Shown: positions 16,088 through 23,609 of the stretch, in pieces
How positions within the stretch are numbered: the stretch's first letter is position 1
Layout of the letters: every line of letters starts with the position of its first letter
Assembly (NCBI RefSeq): GCF_035653575.1
Contig: NZ_DASRBQ010000163.1
Coordinates: forward strand, 9,883-73,882
Length of the DNA: 64,000 nt
Origin: Actinocrinis sp035653575
Lineage (GTDB): Bacteria; Actinomycetota; Actinomycetes; Streptomycetales; Catenulisporaceae
Reading direction: 5' to 3'
Position numbers and translations under genes: made by a program
The notes under the pieces: model-generated
The model's database searches: none
What the model saw: the letters and a program-made list of their open reading frames with translations, nothing else
What the model was told of the DNA's origin: nothing

Positions 16088-16393
16088 ATGTACCTCATCA
16101 ATTCACGTCTAAGCACTGAGGATAGAAGCATTAACGCCGCCGATCTTCGCCGTCTTTTCACGAATATCGCAGACCCCGACGATCGGCTGGAACACCTCTA
16201 CGCGGAGACCGACAGCCACGAGGCGCGCCTCGCGCTGTTCCTGTGTCACCCGGATCTGGCGGCCGCGGAGTCCGCCGCGGCAGGACTTTGCAAGCGGGCA
16301 CTGGAGCGCTGCCCTGAACTGCGGGGCTGGTCGATGGAGTACTGCGGGGCCGGGGTGGTACCGGGGGCGGAGAAGATCCTTCTGGGGGTGTGA
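16088..16393 (+). CDS. Hypothetical protein, 101 aa
   Basis: I do not recognise this family. It is a small acidic soluble protein with helical segments (SINAADLRRLFTNIADPDDRLEHLYAE and LAAAESAAAGLCKRALERC), three Cys and a C-terminal GVVPGAEKILLGV. No signal peptide is seen. Its N-terminal codons include rarer AT-rich choices (agt-like and aat codons) than its neighbours, a mild sign of different origin. It is divergent from one LuxR-type gene and lies upstream of the peptide-regulator pair, so it may belong to that locus. The start has only a weak GGGGAT ribosome site. Confidence 0.55.
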   Translation: MYLINSRLSTEDRSINAADLRRLFTNIADPDDRLEHLYAETDSHEARLALFLCHPDLAAAESAAAGLCKRALERCPELRGWSMEYCGAGVVPGAEKILLGV

Positions 16394-16474
16394 GGCGGGG
16401 CAACAACTTGCTGCCACCGCAGGGTCATGTCAGCACGGAACGGTGACAGGGGCCGCCGGACTCCGGCAAAATCC

Positions 16475-16501
16475 TGCCTCGGATAATGGTTCTCCGAGGC
16501 A
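16475..16501. promoter_or_regulatory. 27-bp palindrome over a -10-like GATAAT, upstream of the peptide gene
   Basis: Perfect 9-bp arms TGCCTCGGA (16475-16483) and TCCGAGGCA (16493-16501) enclose TAATGGTTC. GATAAT at 16482-16487 could be a -10 hexamer. The site is 77 bp before the peptide-gene ATG. It is the best operator candidate for the downstream LuxR-type regulator. Confidence 0.5.
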
Positions 16502-16577
16502 CCGCGGGCTTCGAATTACCCACTGTTCCGCCCTATTCCCCGCACTGGGTTTGACCCTGCACGAAAGAGGCTTTCCC

Positions 16578-16739
16578 ATGAAGCGTGCCATCCGTCCCGC
16601 GTGCCTGCTCGTCGCCGCCGCCGTCGTCTCGGCCACTCCGGTGCTCGCCGTCTCGGCCCTCGCCACGACCGCGCCCGCCACGGTCGTCACCGCCACGACC
16701 TCGCAGGTGACCACCGCCGGCGACCTCATCTGGGACTGA
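16578..16739 (+). CDS. Small secreted peptide precursor, 53 aa
   Basis: The ATG at 16578 follows AAAGAGG by 7 nt, the best ribosome site in this locus; longer in-frame starts lack one. The product begins MKRAIRP, has a hydrophobic core (ACLLVAAAVVSATPVLAV) and Ala-X-Ala sites near residues 24-29, so about 24 Thr-rich residues ending in GDLIWD would be released. It stops 2 nt before the start of a LuxR-type regulator gene. A role as an extracellular signal peptide read by the regulator is inferred from this layout. A small lipid-free wall peptide with no signalling role is the alternative. Confidence 0.65.
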   Translation: MKRAIRPACLLVAAAVVSATPVLAVSALATTAPATVVTATTSQVTTAGDLIWD

Positions 16740-16741
16740 CC

Positions 16742-17455
16742 ATGACCGAAACGCTTTCCGCTCCCGTCCGTCTGCGCCGCCGCGAGCCCGTCCCCGCGCG
16801 CCGCGCCTGGACCGAGGCCACGGCCGGCCACCTCGCCGGTCCGGCCCGCGGCGCCGCCGCGCTGCTCGGCGCGGAACTCGAGGAGCTGACCCGGGATGAA
16901 CTGATCGCCCTCGTGCCCGAGCCCTGGCTGTTCGACCGCATGGTGCCGTCCGGCCTGTTCTCCAAGCTGCTGCGCCAGGGCCTGACGGTCCGGGTGCTGC
17001 ACGGCCCGGCGCGTCCGGGCGACCCGGCGCCGTTCCCGGCGCTCACCCGGCTCGGCACGGCCGCGCCGACCACGTTCAGCCTGCCGTACCCGGTGATCGT
17101 CCGGGACCGCTCGGTGCTGTACATGCCGCACCCCGACCCGCGCCACCCGATGGCCGGCCGGCTCGCCCCGCAGCCGCACGTGGTCGCGGCCCGCTCGCTC
17201 GCCGTCGCCTTCGACCTGGCCTGGGCCGCCGCCTGCGGCCAGCCGCCGAACAGCCCGCCGCCCGGGCAGGTCACCGCGGAGCAGCGGGAGATCCTGCAGG
17301 TGCTCAGCAACGGGGTCACCGACGACCACGCGGCCGCGCAGCTGCACATGAGCCGGCGCACCTTCGCCCGGCGGGTGGCGGCGCTGATGGACAGCCTCGG
17401 CGCGACCAGCCGGTTCCAGGTGGGAGTGCAGGCGGCACGCCGCGGGCTGGTCTGA
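16742..17455 (+). CDS. LuxR-type helix-turn-helix regulator paired with the peptide gene
   Basis: A 237-residue protein. An N-terminal domain (about 25-155) has LIALVPEPWLFDRMVPSGLFSKLLRQGLTVRVLHGP and a later VIVRDRSVLYMPHPDP strand, like the phospholipase-D-like sensor half of TrmB/LuxR proteins. The C-terminus is a LuxR helix-turn-helix, TAEQREILQVLSNGVTDDHAAAQLHMSRRTFARRVAALMDSLGATSRFQVGVQAARRGLV. It starts 2 nt after the peptide gene, so the two form one transcription unit. It lacks the winged-helix N-terminus found in its relative at 14965. The ligand is unknown; the peptide is the obvious candidate. Confidence 0.82.
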   Translation: MTETLSAPVRLRRREPVPARRAWTEATAGHLAGPARGAAALLGAELEELTRDELIALVPEPWLFDRMVPSGLFSKLLRQGLTVRVLHGPARPGDPAPFPALTRLGTAAPTTFSLPYPVIVRDRSVLYMPHPDPRHPMAGRLAPQPHVVAARSLAVAFDLAWAAACGQPPNSPPPGQVTAEQREILQVLSNGVTDDHAAAQLHMSRRTFARRVAALMDSLGATSRFQVGVQAARRGLV

Positions 17456-17830
17456 CCTGCGGTTCGCGAGCAGCCGGCGGCCGCGCTGATCTGCTCCCGG
17501 CCGCGCATTGCGAGATGAAAGCACCGCGGGATCGATGCACTGCGGGTTGGAAGCGCAGCGCGGATGAAAGCGCAGTGTCGATCAAAGCGCAGTGTCGATC
17601 AAAGCGCAGTGTCGGCAAAAGCAGTGGGGATGAAAGTAGTGAAAGGCCGCGTTCGGTGCTCACGCCGCCGGTCCGGCACCGGGACCGGCGGAGCGCCGGC
17701 TGAGGTCAGCCGGCCGACCGGGCCGGTAGCGCCGTAGAAGCGCCGTACGGACCGGCAGGCGCCCGGAAACACGCAAGGCGCCCCGACGCCGTCGTCGGAC
17801 CGCCTTAGGTGCTTCAGAGTGTGTTCAGGC
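17456..17830. other. Gene-free stretch with 17-bp tandem repeats
   Basis: These 375 bases lie between the regulator gene and the 3' end of the adenylation-domain fragment. The left half holds the tandem repeat at 17514-17640. The right half contains direct CGCCGGTCCGG-type strings but no gene that I can support. Confidence 0.6.
17514..17640. repeat. Degenerate tandem repeat, 17-bp period
   Basis: Two perfect adjacent copies of AAAGCGCAGTGTCGATC lie at 17567-17583 and 17584-17600, followed by a 16-base variant at 17601-17616. About five more decayed copies flank them. It is noncoding and sits directly after the peptide-regulator pair. The exact direct copies and the lack of spacers rule out a CRISPR array. 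Confidence 0.65.
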
Positions 17831-18568
17831 TCAGCCGTAGCGCCGAGTAGCGTCCAAGAGGCTGAGTACGTTGCGGTGCGAAGCCATGATGGTCGGCGCC
17901 GCGCCCGGGCCCGCGGGATAGCTCAGGTATGCCAGGTCGTCCGGGCCGGCGGCCCACGGGTCGTCCTCGAACAGGCCGGCGGTCTCGGGGTCGGTCAGCA
18001 CGGCGGGATCGGAGTCGACGATCACGGTGCGCACCACCGCCGGGCGGTAGGGCCCGCCGGGCAGCTCGATGCCCGCCTGCGCCACGATGACGCGCAGGCC
18101 GATGTCCTGCCGCATGAAGTTCAAGCGCTCGGCCGAGTAGCTGGGGTCCAACGGGACGTAGGCGCCGCCGGAGCGCAGGATGCCGAGCATCCCGATGACC
18201 AGTTCGATCGAGCTTTCGCAGCACAGGCCCACCGGGTGGCCGCGGCGCACGCCGGCCAGCCGGAGTTTGGCCGCCACGCCCCCGGCGCGGGTCCACAGCT
18301 GCGCGTAGCTCAGTTCCTCGCCGTCGAAGACGACGGCTGCCGCGTCCGGATTGATGCACACCTGTTCGGCGATCAGCTGCGGGATGCTGGCCTCGACCGG
18401 GAAGTCGTCCCAGTGCGCGTCGGCGCAGGCGGTCAGCAGGGCCCATTCCGCGTCGGGCAGGCTCGACAGCTCGCCGACGGGCTCGTCGTGCCGGTACTGC
18501 CTGATCCGCTGTGCGCGGATCACGCCGGCCGGCGGTCCGTCGGTACGGTCGGTGAATCGGATGAACAT
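17831..18568 (-). CDS. Truncated NRPS adenylation-domain protein with degenerate A3 motif
   Basis: About 245 residues, starting at ATG 18568 behind GGAGGG. The N-terminal 75 residues resemble the linker between condensation and adenylation domains (LSSLPDAEWALLTACADAHWDDFP). Core motif A1 appears as LSYAQLW and A2 as LRSGGAYVPLDPSYSAERL. A3, normally a Gly/Ser/Thr-rich loop with an invariant Lys, reads LSYPAGPGAAPTIMASHRN, losing both. The protein ends right there, about 300 residues short of a full adenylation domain, so A4-A10 are absent and it cannot activate an amino acid. It may be a decayed fragment, but it has kept a clean frame and a good ribosome site. Confidence 0.8.
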   Translation of the reverse strand: MFIRFTDRTDGPPAGVIRAQRIRQYRHDEPVGELSSLPDAEWALLTACADAHWDDFPVEASIPQLIAEQVCINPDAAAVVFDGEELSYAQLWTRAGGVAAKLRLAGVRRGHPVGLCCESSIELVIGMLGILRSGGAYVPLDPSYSAERLNFMRQDIGLRVIVAQAGIELPGGPYRPAVVRTVIVDSDPAVLTDPETAGLFEDDPWAAGPDDLAYLSYPAGPGAAPTIMASHRNVLSLLDATRRYG

Positions 18569-18735
18569 CCCCATCCCTCCGCTTGGCTGCCCCGAGGAAC
18601 CCGGAACTCGGGAACGCGGTGCTCAGGAAGCTAACAGTCCGGGTTCGGCCGCTCGCATTGCGTGGAGGAAAGTGGCAAGAGTGTGCCAGTGACGGCGTTT
18701 CGCCACCCGAACGCGTTGACGGAGCGGTAAGGGGT

Positions 18736-18747
18736 CTGACGCGTCAG
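18736..18747. repeat. 12-bp perfect palindrome
   Basis: CTGACGCGTCAG reads identically on both strands. It lies in the 223-bp gap between the adenylation-fragment start and the methyltransferase stop, where I see no gene. It could be an operator for the fragment gene, 168 bp away, but chance is not excluded. Confidence 0.3.
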
Positions 18748-18791
18748 CATTCTGCTCGGCCCACGCGCAGGTGGGACCGATCGCATAAGAC

Positions 18792-19364
18792 TTAGAACAG
18801 GGTCGGTTGCAAGGAACCTTCAAGGGTGAGCAATCGGCGCTTGGTCTCCAGTCCGCCGCCGAAGCCGCCGATGCCCCCGTCGGCCGCGATGACCCGGTGG
18901 CAGGGCACGACGATCACGATCGGGTTGCTGCCCATCACCGTGCCCACCAGCCGGGAAGCGCCCAGCGTGCGGCCGGACAGCAGCGCGAGGTCGCCGTAGC
19001 CGATGGTGTCTCCGAACCGGACCTTGGCGTGCAGGGTGCTGAGGATCGAGCGCTGGACGCCAGAGGTGAGCGACCAGTCCACCGGAACCGTGAACTCGGT
19101 GAGCGTCCCGGCGAAGTACTCCTTGAGCTCGGCGGATATCAGCGCGCCGAACTCGTGTTCCAGCAGCGGCGCGGGCTCCGGCCCGCCCTGCGCTTGGGGA
19201 GCCGGGCCGGCCAGCTCGTCCGAGAAACCGGCGAGCGGACCGAAGGTCAGCCGCAGCAGCCCTCGCGGGGTCACCACGGCGCCGAGCGGGCCGACCGGCG
19301 AGTCGACATCGCCCCACGCGGATCCGGCAGGCAGCCGGTAACGCGAGCCAGGTCCTGGCAACAT
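18792..19364 (-). CDS. ogt: Methylated-DNA--protein-cysteine methyltransferase
   Basis: About 190 residues from ATG 19364, which follows AGGAG by 5 nt. The acceptor Cys lies in IVIVVPCHRVIAADG, preceded by the RNase H-like N-terminal part (WGDVDSPVGPLGAVVTPRGLLRLTFG) and the helix-turn-helix part with GDTIGYGDLALLSG. The protein removes O6-methyl or -alkyl groups from guanine by irreversible transfer to Cys. It is slightly longer than usual at the N-terminus and in a Pro/Ala loop near residue 55. No Ada-type regulator is adjacent. A longer start at 19391 has no ribosome site. Confidence 0.92.
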   Translation of the reverse strand: MLPGPGSRYRLPAGSAWGDVDSPVGPLGAVVTPRGLLRLTFGPLAGFSDELAGPAPQAQGGPEPAPLLEHEFGALISAELKEYFAGTLTEFTVPVDWSLTSGVQRSILSTLHAKVRFGDTIGYGDLALLSGRTLGASRLVGTVMGSNPIVIVVPCHRVIAADGGIGGFGGGLETKRRLLTLEGSLQPTLF

Positions 19365-19544
19365 CCGGCTCCTCCTCTCCGCGGGCCTCACGCACGCCCC
19401 TCCGCGTGCGCTGCGTTCGCGTGCACTGCATTCGCGTGCTCTGTGTCAGCTGGGTCCAGCCTAGGCGGCGGCACCGACAAGTTCGCTCGCTTTGCCGCAG
19501 AACCGGGTCGCGACGATCGAGCCGGCCGGGCATCGGATGGGACA

Positions 19545-21020
19545 TCAGGCCGCCTTCCCGGTACTGAGCCGCTTCGCGGGGCTCGCCGCAGCGTCGATCG
19601 CCGCCTCAGCGGCCAGCTTCAGGTCATGCAGGGCCTTGCTGAGCGGCGAACGGGTCCGTCTGCGGCCTGGAGCGCGGCGAGCAGAGCCTTGGACGGTCCG
19701 CTCCATTGCCGCCGCGAGATCTCGAACGGCTTCGCACAACTGGCCCGCGTGACGCCGCTGCGCCGCTCCGAAGTGCTCCGCGTCCCGCAGATCCCGTAAG
19801 GCATCCATCAGCGCCCGTATACGTCGCCAGTCCTGGCTGAACGCCAGTGAGGCGGCGCTCAGGGCGACCGCGTCGTACGCCTGGTCCATGGCCCGCAGCG
19901 CGGCGACGATTCGCAGGTCGGCCTGAGCGCGCGGCGACTGCCGGTTCGGGCGCTTCGGCGCCTGGTTCGCGCCATCTGACGGCCGGTCACTCGATGCGCG
20001 AGCCGCGTTCGGCGCCGATTGAGCGAACACGATCCGCACCGCCGAGCTTCGGGCGTCGGGCCTGCGGCGGGCCGGGAACCGCGGCCGGGCGATGCCCGCG
20101 CCGAGGCCGGAGGCGAGCGTCGAGGCGCATTCGCGGGCCGGCAGTCCGGCCTGGCGCGCCGCGTGGAACAGCTCCGAGGCGGCGAGGTCGCGGTCCAGCA
20201 GGCCGGCGCCGATCAGGCGGCCGAGCGCGTAGGCGGAGCGGTTGAGCGTGTCGTTGCGCGTGCCGATCCGCGCGGTACGCATGCGCTCGACCTCGTTGCG
20301 CAGCGCGGCCGCGCCATACGCAGCCGCCGCGGCACTCGGTATGCGAGAGCCGGCCACGTCGGAGCGGTTGACGGCGAGGGGAGGCAGCGCCGGGGCCGTC
20401 TGACGTGACCTTGCCGCGAGTTCGCGCACGATCCAGCGCGGGACCGGCGCGACGGGTGAGTCGTCCACGATCTCGTAGCGTTTGCGGCCGATCGTCGAGC
20501 CCGGCCCGACCACATAGCCCCCGGCTGCGCGCGTGTCGATCAGCGGGCCGAGCCGGGCCACGGTGTTGCGCAACTGAAGGCCCTTCGGGGCGCGGAAGTA
20601 GAGGTGGATGCCGCCGGACGGTGTCACCACGGTGAACGTGCGCGGTATGGGCCGGCCGGCGGCCAGTTCGCGCAGCACGTGCGCGCCGTCGCGCGGCTCC
20701 TGGTGCGTGGACGCGGGCGTGTCGGCGCCGCGCTGCCCTTCGGCATCGCGCGGCTGCTTCGGTACATCGAGGTCGAGCACGAACAGGGCGCTCGGCCCGC
20801 AGGCTATGCCGAAGTTCGCGTGAGGCGGCCAGCCAAGTTCGCGCAGGCGCCGCGGATCGCGGACCGCCAGGCCCTCCCAGTCCTCGCGCACCGCGGGGAT
20901 CTTGCTGCCGGGGCGCAGCGGGAAGACCGCGAAGCCACGCTCGGCCAGGGCGATCGCCGCGCCGAGGCGGTCGGTCGCGGCGCCGGTGCCGCTCTGTGCC
21001 GCGGTCGCCATCGTCGACAT
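19545..21020 (-). CDS. Bifunctional DNA primase/polymerase (Prim-Pol, AEP family)
   Basis: About 491 residues from ATG 21020, preceded by GGAGGG. The N-terminal 200 residues are a Prim-Pol domain: GFAVFPLRPGSKIPA, the catalytic acidic pair in LFVLDLDVPK, TPSGGIHLYFRAP and YVVGPGSTI. Residues 235-320 are helical (RNDTLNRSAYALGRLIGAGLLD), resembling the segment after Prim-Pol in actinomycete element proteins. The last 170 residues are Arg/Ala-rich helices I do not recognise. No helicase domain, integrase or excisionase is visible here or next to it, so it is an orphan rather than part of a recognisable element. A role in element replication or in DNA-damage tolerance is possible. Confidence 0.82.
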   Translation of the reverse strand: MSTMATAAQSGTGAATDRLGAAIALAERGFAVFPLRPGSKIPAVREDWEGLAVRDPRRLRELGWPPHANFGIACGPSALFVLDLDVPKQPRDAEGQRGADTPASTHQEPRDGAHVLRELAAGRPIPRTFTVVTPSGGIHLYFRAPKGLQLRNTVARLGPLIDTRAAGGYVVGPGSTIGRKRYEIVDDSPVAPVPRWIVRELAARSRQTAPALPPLAVNRSDVAGSRIPSAAAAAYGAAALRNEVERMRTARIGTRNDTLNRSAYALGRLIGAGLLDRDLAASELFHAARQAGLPARECASTLASGLGAGIARPRFPARRRPDARSSAVRIVFAQSAPNAARASSDRPSDGANQAPKRPNRQSPRAQADLRIVAALRAMDQAYDAVALSAASLAFSQDWRRIRALMDALRDLRDAEHFGAAQRRHAGQLCEAVRDLAAAMERTVQGSARRAPGRRRTRSPLSKALHDLKLAAEAAIDAAASPAKRLSTGKAA

Positions 21021-21116
21021 GTTCGACCCTCCTTCGCGCATCGCTCGTACTTATGTTCTATACCCAGCCACCGACAGATTCCGCTCCGCTGGCCCGTCCG
21101 TGGCACGATCTGCCGC

Positions 21117-21542
21117 ATGCGAGCAGTCGTGCAGCGGGTCACCGAGGCGGCGGTGCGGGTCGAGGGCGAGGTCGTCGGGCAGATCACCCAGCCCGGCCTT
21201 TGCGTGCTGGTCGGCGTCACGCACGAGGACACCAAGGAACATGCCCGGCGGCTGGCGGCCAAGCTGTGGACGCTGCGGATCCTGCGCGAGGAGAAGTCCT
21301 GTTCGGACCTGGGCGCGCCGATCCTGCTGGTCTCGCAGTTCACCCTCTACGGCGACGCGCGCAAGGGCAGGCGGCCGACCTGGAACGCCGCCGCTCCCGG
21401 AGCGGTCGCGGAACCGCTGGTCGAGGCGACGGCCGCGGCGCTGCGCGAGCTGGGCGCGCACGTGGAGCTCGGCGTGTTCGGCGCGAATATGCAGGTGTCG
21501 CTGGTCAACGACGGTCCGGTGACGCTGATCCTCGAGGTCTGA
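21117..21542 (+). CDS. dtd: D-aminoacyl-tRNA deacylase
   Basis: A 141-residue Dtd, the usual length. The defining motifs are both present: SQFTLYGDARKGRRP in the middle, and NDGPVTLILEV at the C-terminus, a variant of the Asn-x-Pro-Val-Thr signature with Gly before Pro. The N-terminus MRAVVQRVTEAAVRVEG is typical. It frees tRNA from D-amino acids, and Gly from tRNA(Ala), in the cytoplasm. The ATG at 21117 has no clear ribosome site, and the long upstream frame is antisense to the primase gene, so it is not used. It is convergent with the pirin gene across a short pentanucleotide repeat. Confidence 0.93.
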   Translation: MRAVVQRVTEAAVRVEGEVVGQITQPGLCVLVGVTHEDTKEHARRLAAKLWTLRILREEKSCSDLGAPILLVSQFTLYGDARKGRRPTWNAAAPGAVAEPLVEATAAALRELGAHVELGVFGANMQVSLVNDGPVTLILEV

Positions 21543-21570
21543 ACGCGACCGGCGCCAGCGCGGATACCGG

Positions 21571-21600
21571 ACGGGACGGGACGGGACGGGACGGGACGGG
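21571..21600. repeat. ACGGG pentanucleotide microsatellite, six copies
   Basis: Six perfect head-to-tail copies of ACGGG lie between the convergent dtd and pirin genes, 28 nt after the dtd stop and 3 nt before the pirin stop. Such a tract can change length by slippage. It is outside both coding regions. Confidence 0.9.
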
Positions 21601-21603
21601 ACG

Positions 21604-22398
21604 TCAGCCGATCCCGAGCTTCGCGTGCATCTCCCACACGAGGATCTCGGACGCCTCGATCGCCGTCACCCGCTGGCCGTCTCCGGCCGTGATGCGGGCG
21701 GCAGCGCCCGTTCCAAGCGCTCCTGCGCCTTCAAGCTCCACCGTGCCGCGGGCTACGAACACGTGCAGGTACGGGGCCGCAGGCAGCGTGACGGAGCCGC
21801 CCGGCTCCAGCCGGGCCGCGTGCAGCGCGGCGTCTTTCTGCTTGATCCGGATCGCCGCCGCGCCGTCGTGCCGGTCCATGCCCGAGGCGACCGGGACGAG
21901 CCCGCCGCGCAGCAGTTCGTCGCCGATTTCGAGCTGCTCGTAGCCGGGATCGATGCGAGCCTCGTCCGGCACCACCCACATCTGCACGAAGTGCACGGGC
22001 TCGTCGTGCTCGGCGCCGCCGGTCAGCCGCCAGGAGTCGTTCTTCTCCGAGTGCAGGATGCCGCGGCCCGCGCTCATCCGCTGCGCGAGACCCGGATAGA
22101 TGACGCCGCTGTGCCCTTCGGAGTCCTGGTGCACGAGCGCGCCGCGCAGCACCCAGGTGACGATCTCCATGTCCTCGTGCGGGTGTGTCTCGAACCCGGT
22201 GCCCGGCCGCACCACGTCGTCGTTGTTGACGAGCAGCAGGCCGAAATGGGTGTTGCGCGCGTCGTAGTGGCGGCCGAAGGAGAAGGAGTGCTTCGAGTCC
22301 AGCCAGGACAGCCGGGTGGCGAAGCGGTCGCCCGGATCGCGCAGGTCGAGTGACGGCTTCAGGTCCTGCGCAGCCCTGGTGATCGGGAATGTCGGCAT
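21604..22398 (-). CDS. Pirin-family bicupin protein
   Basis: About 264 residues from ATG 22398, which follows GGAGG. The N-terminal cupin has the pirin metal motif in GFETHPHEDMEIVTWVL and the His/Glu pair in GRGILHSEKND; the region between, VNNDDVVRPG, is also typical. The C-terminal cupin is more divergent. Bacterial pirins bind Fe(II); some have quercetinase activity and some modulate pyruvate dehydrogenase. Nothing near this gene selects between these, so only the family is assigned. Confidence 0.9.
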   Translation of the reverse strand: MPTFPITRAAQDLKPSLDLRDPGDRFATRLSWLDSKHSFSFGRHYDARNTHFGLLLVNNDDVVRPGTGFETHPHEDMEIVTWVLRGALVHQDSEGHSGVIYPGLAQRMSAGRGILHSEKNDSWRLTGGAEHDEPVHFVQMWVVPDEARIDPGYEQLEIGDELLRGGLVPVASGMDRHDGAAAIRIKQKDAALHAARLEPGGSVTLPAAPYLHVFVARGTVELEGAGALGTGAAARITAGDGQRVTAIEASEILVWEMHAKLGIG

Positions 22399-22500
22399 GG
22401 GGCCTCCGTCGTCGATGTTCGTACCGCACACGCTACGCCGAGCTTATGCGGGCATACGCGCAATACTGGTCCCAACGATCAAGATCAAAGGAAGGCGCGC

Positions 22501-23565
22501 ATGAGCGACCGCGTCAGGCTCTTCATCGGTAGGTACACGCAAGACGACCCGTCACCGCACCCCGCGCCCGGTATCATCGTCGCCGAGTTCGATCCGCAAG
22601 CGCTGACGATCGAAGCCATCGGCGGCGCCGACCTGCCCGAGGCATCTTTCCTCGCGCTGGGGCCGGCTGGAGACGTTCTATACGCGGTGCAGGAGGACGA
22701 GCACGACGGCCAGGTCGCCGCGTTCTCGATCGACGCGAGGAGCAGCGCACTCACGTTCCTGGGCAAGCAGTCGACGCACGGCGGATTTCCGTGCCACATC
22801 CTCGTGGAACCCGGCGGCAGTTACCTGCTGGCCGCGAACTACGGGACCGGCAACGTGTCCGTGAACCCGATCGAGGCGGACGGCAGCCTTGGCGCGTCGT
22901 CAGATGTCTCGCAGCACAAGGGTTCGGGGCCGAACGTCGATCGTCAGGCAGGCCCGCACGCCCACATGGTCGTGGCGGCGCCGGACGGTCAGGTGGTACT
23001 TGCTGTGGATCTGGGCACTGACAGCGTCTACGCGTACTCGCTCGACGCGCTGTCGGGCCGCCTCACGCTCATCGCACAGAACCGGATGCGACCGGGCAGC
23101 GGGCCGCGTCACCTGGTTTTCCACCCCTCCGGCGAACACTTCTATCTGGCAAATGAGCTGGGCAATACGGTCACGGTGTGCGCGTACGACGCGGCGACCG
23201 GCTCGGCGAAGGAGCTGGCGGAGATCCCGGCGGTGCCCGATCCGGAGGGTGGGGAGAACGCGCCCGGCGGGATCCTGCTCTCCGCCGACGGTCGGTTCGT
23301 GTACGTCTCGAACCGCGGGGACGAGTCGATCAGCGTCTTCGCGGTCCGCGACGGCGGTTCACGGCTTGAGCCAGCCGGCCGTTGGTCGTGTGAAGGAAGC
23401 TGGCCGCGGGACATCGCGTTCAGCCCGGACGGGCGGTTCCTGTTCGTGGCGAATCAGCGTTCACATAGTGTGGCGGTGCTGCGGGTCGATCAGACCACTG
23501 GCGCGCTATCTGCGACCGGGCTTTCATACCCGGTCCACAGCGTCGCCCATACGCTCTTCGGATAG
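22501..23565 (+). CDS. Lactonase-family beta-propeller protein (6-phosphogluconolactonase-like)
   Basis: A 354-residue seven-bladed propeller of the YbhE/Pgl type. Repeating blade strands are visible as GDVLYAVQEDEHDGQVAAFSID, SYLLAANYGTGNVSV, GPRHLVFHPSGEHFYLANELGNTVTV, DGRFVYVSNRGDESISVF and DGRFLFVANQRSHSVAVL. It has no signal peptide. The AAGGAAGG ribosome site sets the ATG start. In Escherichia coli the homologue hydrolyses 6-phosphogluconolactone; related proteins act on other sugar lactones. Its place next to a cluster for aminosugar acids hints at an aldonolactone as substrate, for example that of N-acetylglucosamine, but it is on the opposite strand from GH20 and this is speculative. 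Confidence 0.82.
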   Translation: MSDRVRLFIGRYTQDDPSPHPAPGIIVAEFDPQALTIEAIGGADLPEASFLALGPAGDVLYAVQEDEHDGQVAAFSIDARSSALTFLGKQSTHGGFPCHILVEPGGSYLLAANYGTGNVSVNPIEADGSLGASSDVSQHKGSGPNVDRQAGPHAHMVVAAPDGQVVLAVDLGTDSVYAYSLDALSGRLTLIAQNRMRPGSGPRHLVFHPSGEHFYLANELGNTVTVCAYDAATGSAKELAEIPAVPDPEGGENAPGGILLSADGRFVYVSNRGDESISVFAVRDGGSRLEPAGRWSCEGSWPRDIAFSPDGRFLFVANQRSHSVAVLRVDQTTGALSATGLSYPVHSVAHTLFG

Positions 23566-23609
23566 GACGGTCACTTTTCGAACAGCACAGTCGCTCTTCG
23601 GCTGACGGT

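Noticed and set aside
17514..17640. Possible CRISPR array
   Set aside because: Repeats are 17 bp and directly adjacent with no spacers; no cas genes are present.
19545..21020. Prophage or integrative element around the primase
   Set aside because: No integrase, excisionase, att repeats, structural or transfer genes, and flanking genes are housekeeping.
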